Assembly (NCBI RefSeq): GCF_963580165.1
Contig: NZ_CAUZLM010000007.1
Span: 1-64,000, forward strand
Direction: 5' to 3'
Length of the DNA stretch: 64,000 nucleotides
Source of the DNA: Fructobacillus evanidus
GTDB taxonomy: Bacteria > Bacillota > Bacilli > Lactobacillales > Lactobacillaceae
The position numbers were made by a program, and so were the translations under genes. Within the stretch, counting starts at the first letter, position 1, and each line of letters starts with the position of its first letter. This document shows, piece after piece, positions 62,850 to 64,000 of this stretch. The notes beneath the pieces were generated by a model, which saw nothing but the letters and a program-made list of their open reading frames with translations, was not told the DNA's origin and made no database searches.

Positions 62850-63209
62850 TTAGTTACCTCCCAGATTCTCATAGTATTCTTTTCTAAGCTCTTTGGCGTG
62901 ATTAAGCTCAGAAACAGGTGTCTTCTGGGTCTTCTTCGTAAATCCGTGCGTAATCACATGATGCGAACCATCAGCATGAAAGTACAAACCACGCTGAATA
63001 TTGGATCCTGTCGTCCGTAGCTCAAAGATACCATCCGAAATTTTTTTAATCCACATTTGGCGTGCTGCGACCTGCAACCCAAACTTTTGTGTCTTGGCAA
63101 TTACGGAAACCAATTTTTGCTTTTCCACCGTCTTTAAATTGTCTAAGAATTCTTTAAATTCATTGTGTCCATTTGGCCGCGTATAGAACTCAAACTTAGG
63201 ATTTTCCAT
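62850..63209 (-). CDS. higB: HigB/Gp49-type mRNA interferase toxin
   Basis: RelE-superfamily toxin expected to cleave mRNA at the ribosome. From the ATG at 63209 it has 119 residues: NPKFEFYTRPNGHNEFKEFL at the start, then KKISDGIFELRT and NIQRGLYFHADGSHHVITHGF, and a KKTQKTPVSELNHAKELRKEY tail, all typical of the phage Gp49-like group. A promoter with -10 box ending seven bases before the ATG and no ribosome-binding site makes a leaderless mRNA likely. Confidence 0.9.
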   Translation of the reverse strand: MENPKFEFYTRPNGHNEFKEFLDNLKTVEKQKLVSVIAKTQKFGLQVAARQMWIKKISDGIFELRTTGSNIQRGLYFHADGSHHVITHGFTKKTQKTPVSELNHAKELRKEYYENLGGN

Positions 63210-63215
63210 AATTTT

Positions 63216-63244
63216 AGTGTACAATCAACAAACTTAAATATCAA
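63216..63244 (-). promoter_or_regulatory. Promoter of higBA
   Basis: On the minus strand TTGATA (63239-63244) and TACACT (63216-63221) are 17 bp apart. The A of the higB ATG is the seventh base after the -10 box. Confidence 0.75.
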
Positions 63245-63518
63245 TATATGCTATCAAAATATCTAGGGCACGAAATAAACAAGACTTCAGATTATTAATA
63301 ACTAATTTTACATTGTCACACTGTTTTTGATTGCGTTCTCGCTCTTGCCTTTGCTGTTCCTGAGTTAACAATATCTTATACTGTTTATTTGTTTCTTAGA
63401 TAGCCATTTTTTCAGCCGTCTATCAACATATTTTTATATTAACTACAAAAGCCAGTTCAGATTTCGGGTTCGTTCATAAAAAACGCCCGTATCATTCAAT
63501 GACGAAGGAGGTCACGAG
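63245..63518. other. AT-rich spacer between higB and the helicase end
   Basis: On the minus strand a short open stretch (about 63237-63390) reads as a Gln/Arg/Lys-rich helix (ILLTQEQQRQERERNQKQ) but has an upstream stop and no start. It may be the tail of a decayed gene. Confidence 0.3.
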
Positions 63519-63626
63519 ATGAGCTTTGTAATAACATATAACAATTATCAGGCGACAAAGTTGCACAAAGAACGAATCCAATACGAAGTTAAAAGCCCCC
63601 GGCGCGCCTTATTTCATCATTGGTAG
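63519..63626 (+). CDS. Possible 35-residue peptide or gene remnant
   Basis: An ATG at 63519 with a perfect AAGGAGG ribosome-binding site seven bases upstream opens a frame of 35 codons (MSFVITYNNYQATKLHKERI and 15 more) that ends inside the 3' end of the opposing helicase gene. The strong ribosome-binding site argues for real translation, but the abrupt end near a GC-rich CCCCCGGCGCGCC could mean a truncated gene. No homologue recognised. Confidence 0.4.
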   Translation: MSFVITYNNYQATKLHKERIQYEVKSPRRALFHHW

Positions 63627-64000
63627 CGAAGAAAGTTTAGATAACAATCTTGCATCCTTTGCAAAATTTTTAACTGTAAGTTTTTCAAGCACAGAGTGTT
63701 CGGTTTCGGGACTCCAGTAAATTTTTAATTTTTTCTGAGCTCGGGTAATAGCCGTATAGAGAATATTTTGTGTAATTCTCTCTTCTGTCTCCTTCGTAAT
63801 TACAATCTTTACCGACTCGTATTCCAACCCTTGCGCTTTATGAATGGAGACTGCATATGCGATTTGAAATGGAATAATAGTAGAATCGTTATCTTGATCA
63901 TCCTCGTCGGTACTCCGATATTTATTCACGCCAAACGAAATAATAGATTTTCCCAATGCCGATTCTCCAATAAGTTCAAAATCATACCCACTGGCCTCAA
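63609..64000 (-). CDS. Superfamily I helicase, C-terminal end (partial)
   Basis: The frame runs off the right edge of the window, so only about the last 130 residues are present. AYAVSIHKAQGLEYESVKIV is the UvrD_C_2 motif (helicase motif V region) and LYTAITRAQKKLKIYW is motif VI, as in RecD-like or phage-defence-type helicases. The start is outside. Its neighbourhood with higBA suggests accessory DNA, possibly a defence or mobile region continuing beyond the window. Confidence 0.85.
   Translation of the reverse strand, partial: EASGYDFELIGESALGKSIISFGVNKYRSTDEDDQDNDSTIIPFQIAYAVSIHKAQGLEYESVKIVITKETEERITQNILYTAITRAQKKLKIYWSPETEHSVLEKLTVKNFAKDARLLSKLSSLPMMK

Overview
The window looks like chromosomal core DNA of a low-to-moderate GC lactic acid bacterium of the Leuconostocaceae type (Leuconostoc, Weissella, Fructobacillus or Convivina; the genus cannot be fixed by reading alone). 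Pointers are PolC-type replicase, GpsB, EcsAB/PrsA, the yhaONM block, a fused binding-protein/permease amino-acid transporter, an LPXTG surface protein, NCS2 purine permease, Mn-catalase and 6-phosphogluconolactonase. Most genes lie on the minus strand. Translations of nearly all genes match full-length housekeeping families.

Layout. 0.2-2.7 kb: a sortase-anchored surface adhesin split in two by an 11-bp tandem duplication. 3.0-3.3 kb: small orphan gene. 3.5-6.2 kb: trmB and the ecsAB ABC exporter. 6.2-7.9 kb: hit, a coiled-coil gene and the foldase prsA. 8.0-12.7 kb: yhaO-yhaN-yhaM nuclease operon. 12.7-13.7 kb: an intergenic block with a probable structured small RNA and a decayed IS3-family transposase. 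13.7-17.6 kb: riboflavin operon ribD-ribE-ribBA-ribH behind an FMN riboswitch. 17.6-22.2 kb: glnA, glnR, polA. 22.3-26.9 kb: BI-1 membrane protein, murC, ytpR, mtnN, a small membrane protein, a Nudix hydrolase and a cold-shock protein. 27.0-28.5 kb: purine permease. 28.8-38 kb: polC, proS, rseP, cdsA, uppS. 38-42.3 kb: glmS facing adenine deaminase. 42.5-46 kb: ftsK and Mn-catalase. 46-49.5 kb: a flavin amine oxidase, tRNA-Glu, trmL and an AI-2E family exporter. 49.7-55 kb: lactonase, amino-acid ABC transporter, RNase P RNA, gpsB, ypsA, recU. 55-62.3 kb: ilvE, a small secreted protein, a two-component system, PAP2 phosphatase and a membrane glycosyltransferase. 62.5-64 kb: a higBA toxin-antitoxin pair and the end of a helicase gene, probably acquired DNA.

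Genes that work together: ribDE-BA-H under FMN control; uppS, cdsA, rseP, murC, glmS, gpsB and ftsK in envelope growth and division; polC, polA, recU and yhaNO in DNA replication and repair; ecsAB, prsA and rseP in secretion and membrane proteolysis; adenine deaminase and the NCS2 permease in purine salvage; glnR with glnA and the glutamine-type transporter in nitrogen supply.

The most unusual signals are: (1) short-repeat length changes that break the surface-protein gene and possibly the ribBA start; (2) a heptamer AAATCAG/CTGATTT present far more often than chance in genes and spacers but apparently absent from the IS remnant and the higBA/helicase end; (3) several promoters whose -10 box sits so close to the ATG that the mRNA should be leaderless (ecsA, csp, higB); (4) intergenic spacers built of degenerate tandem repeats, including one inside the two-component operon; (5) an unclassified ~180-nt structured RNA. 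No CRISPR array or prophage was seen.
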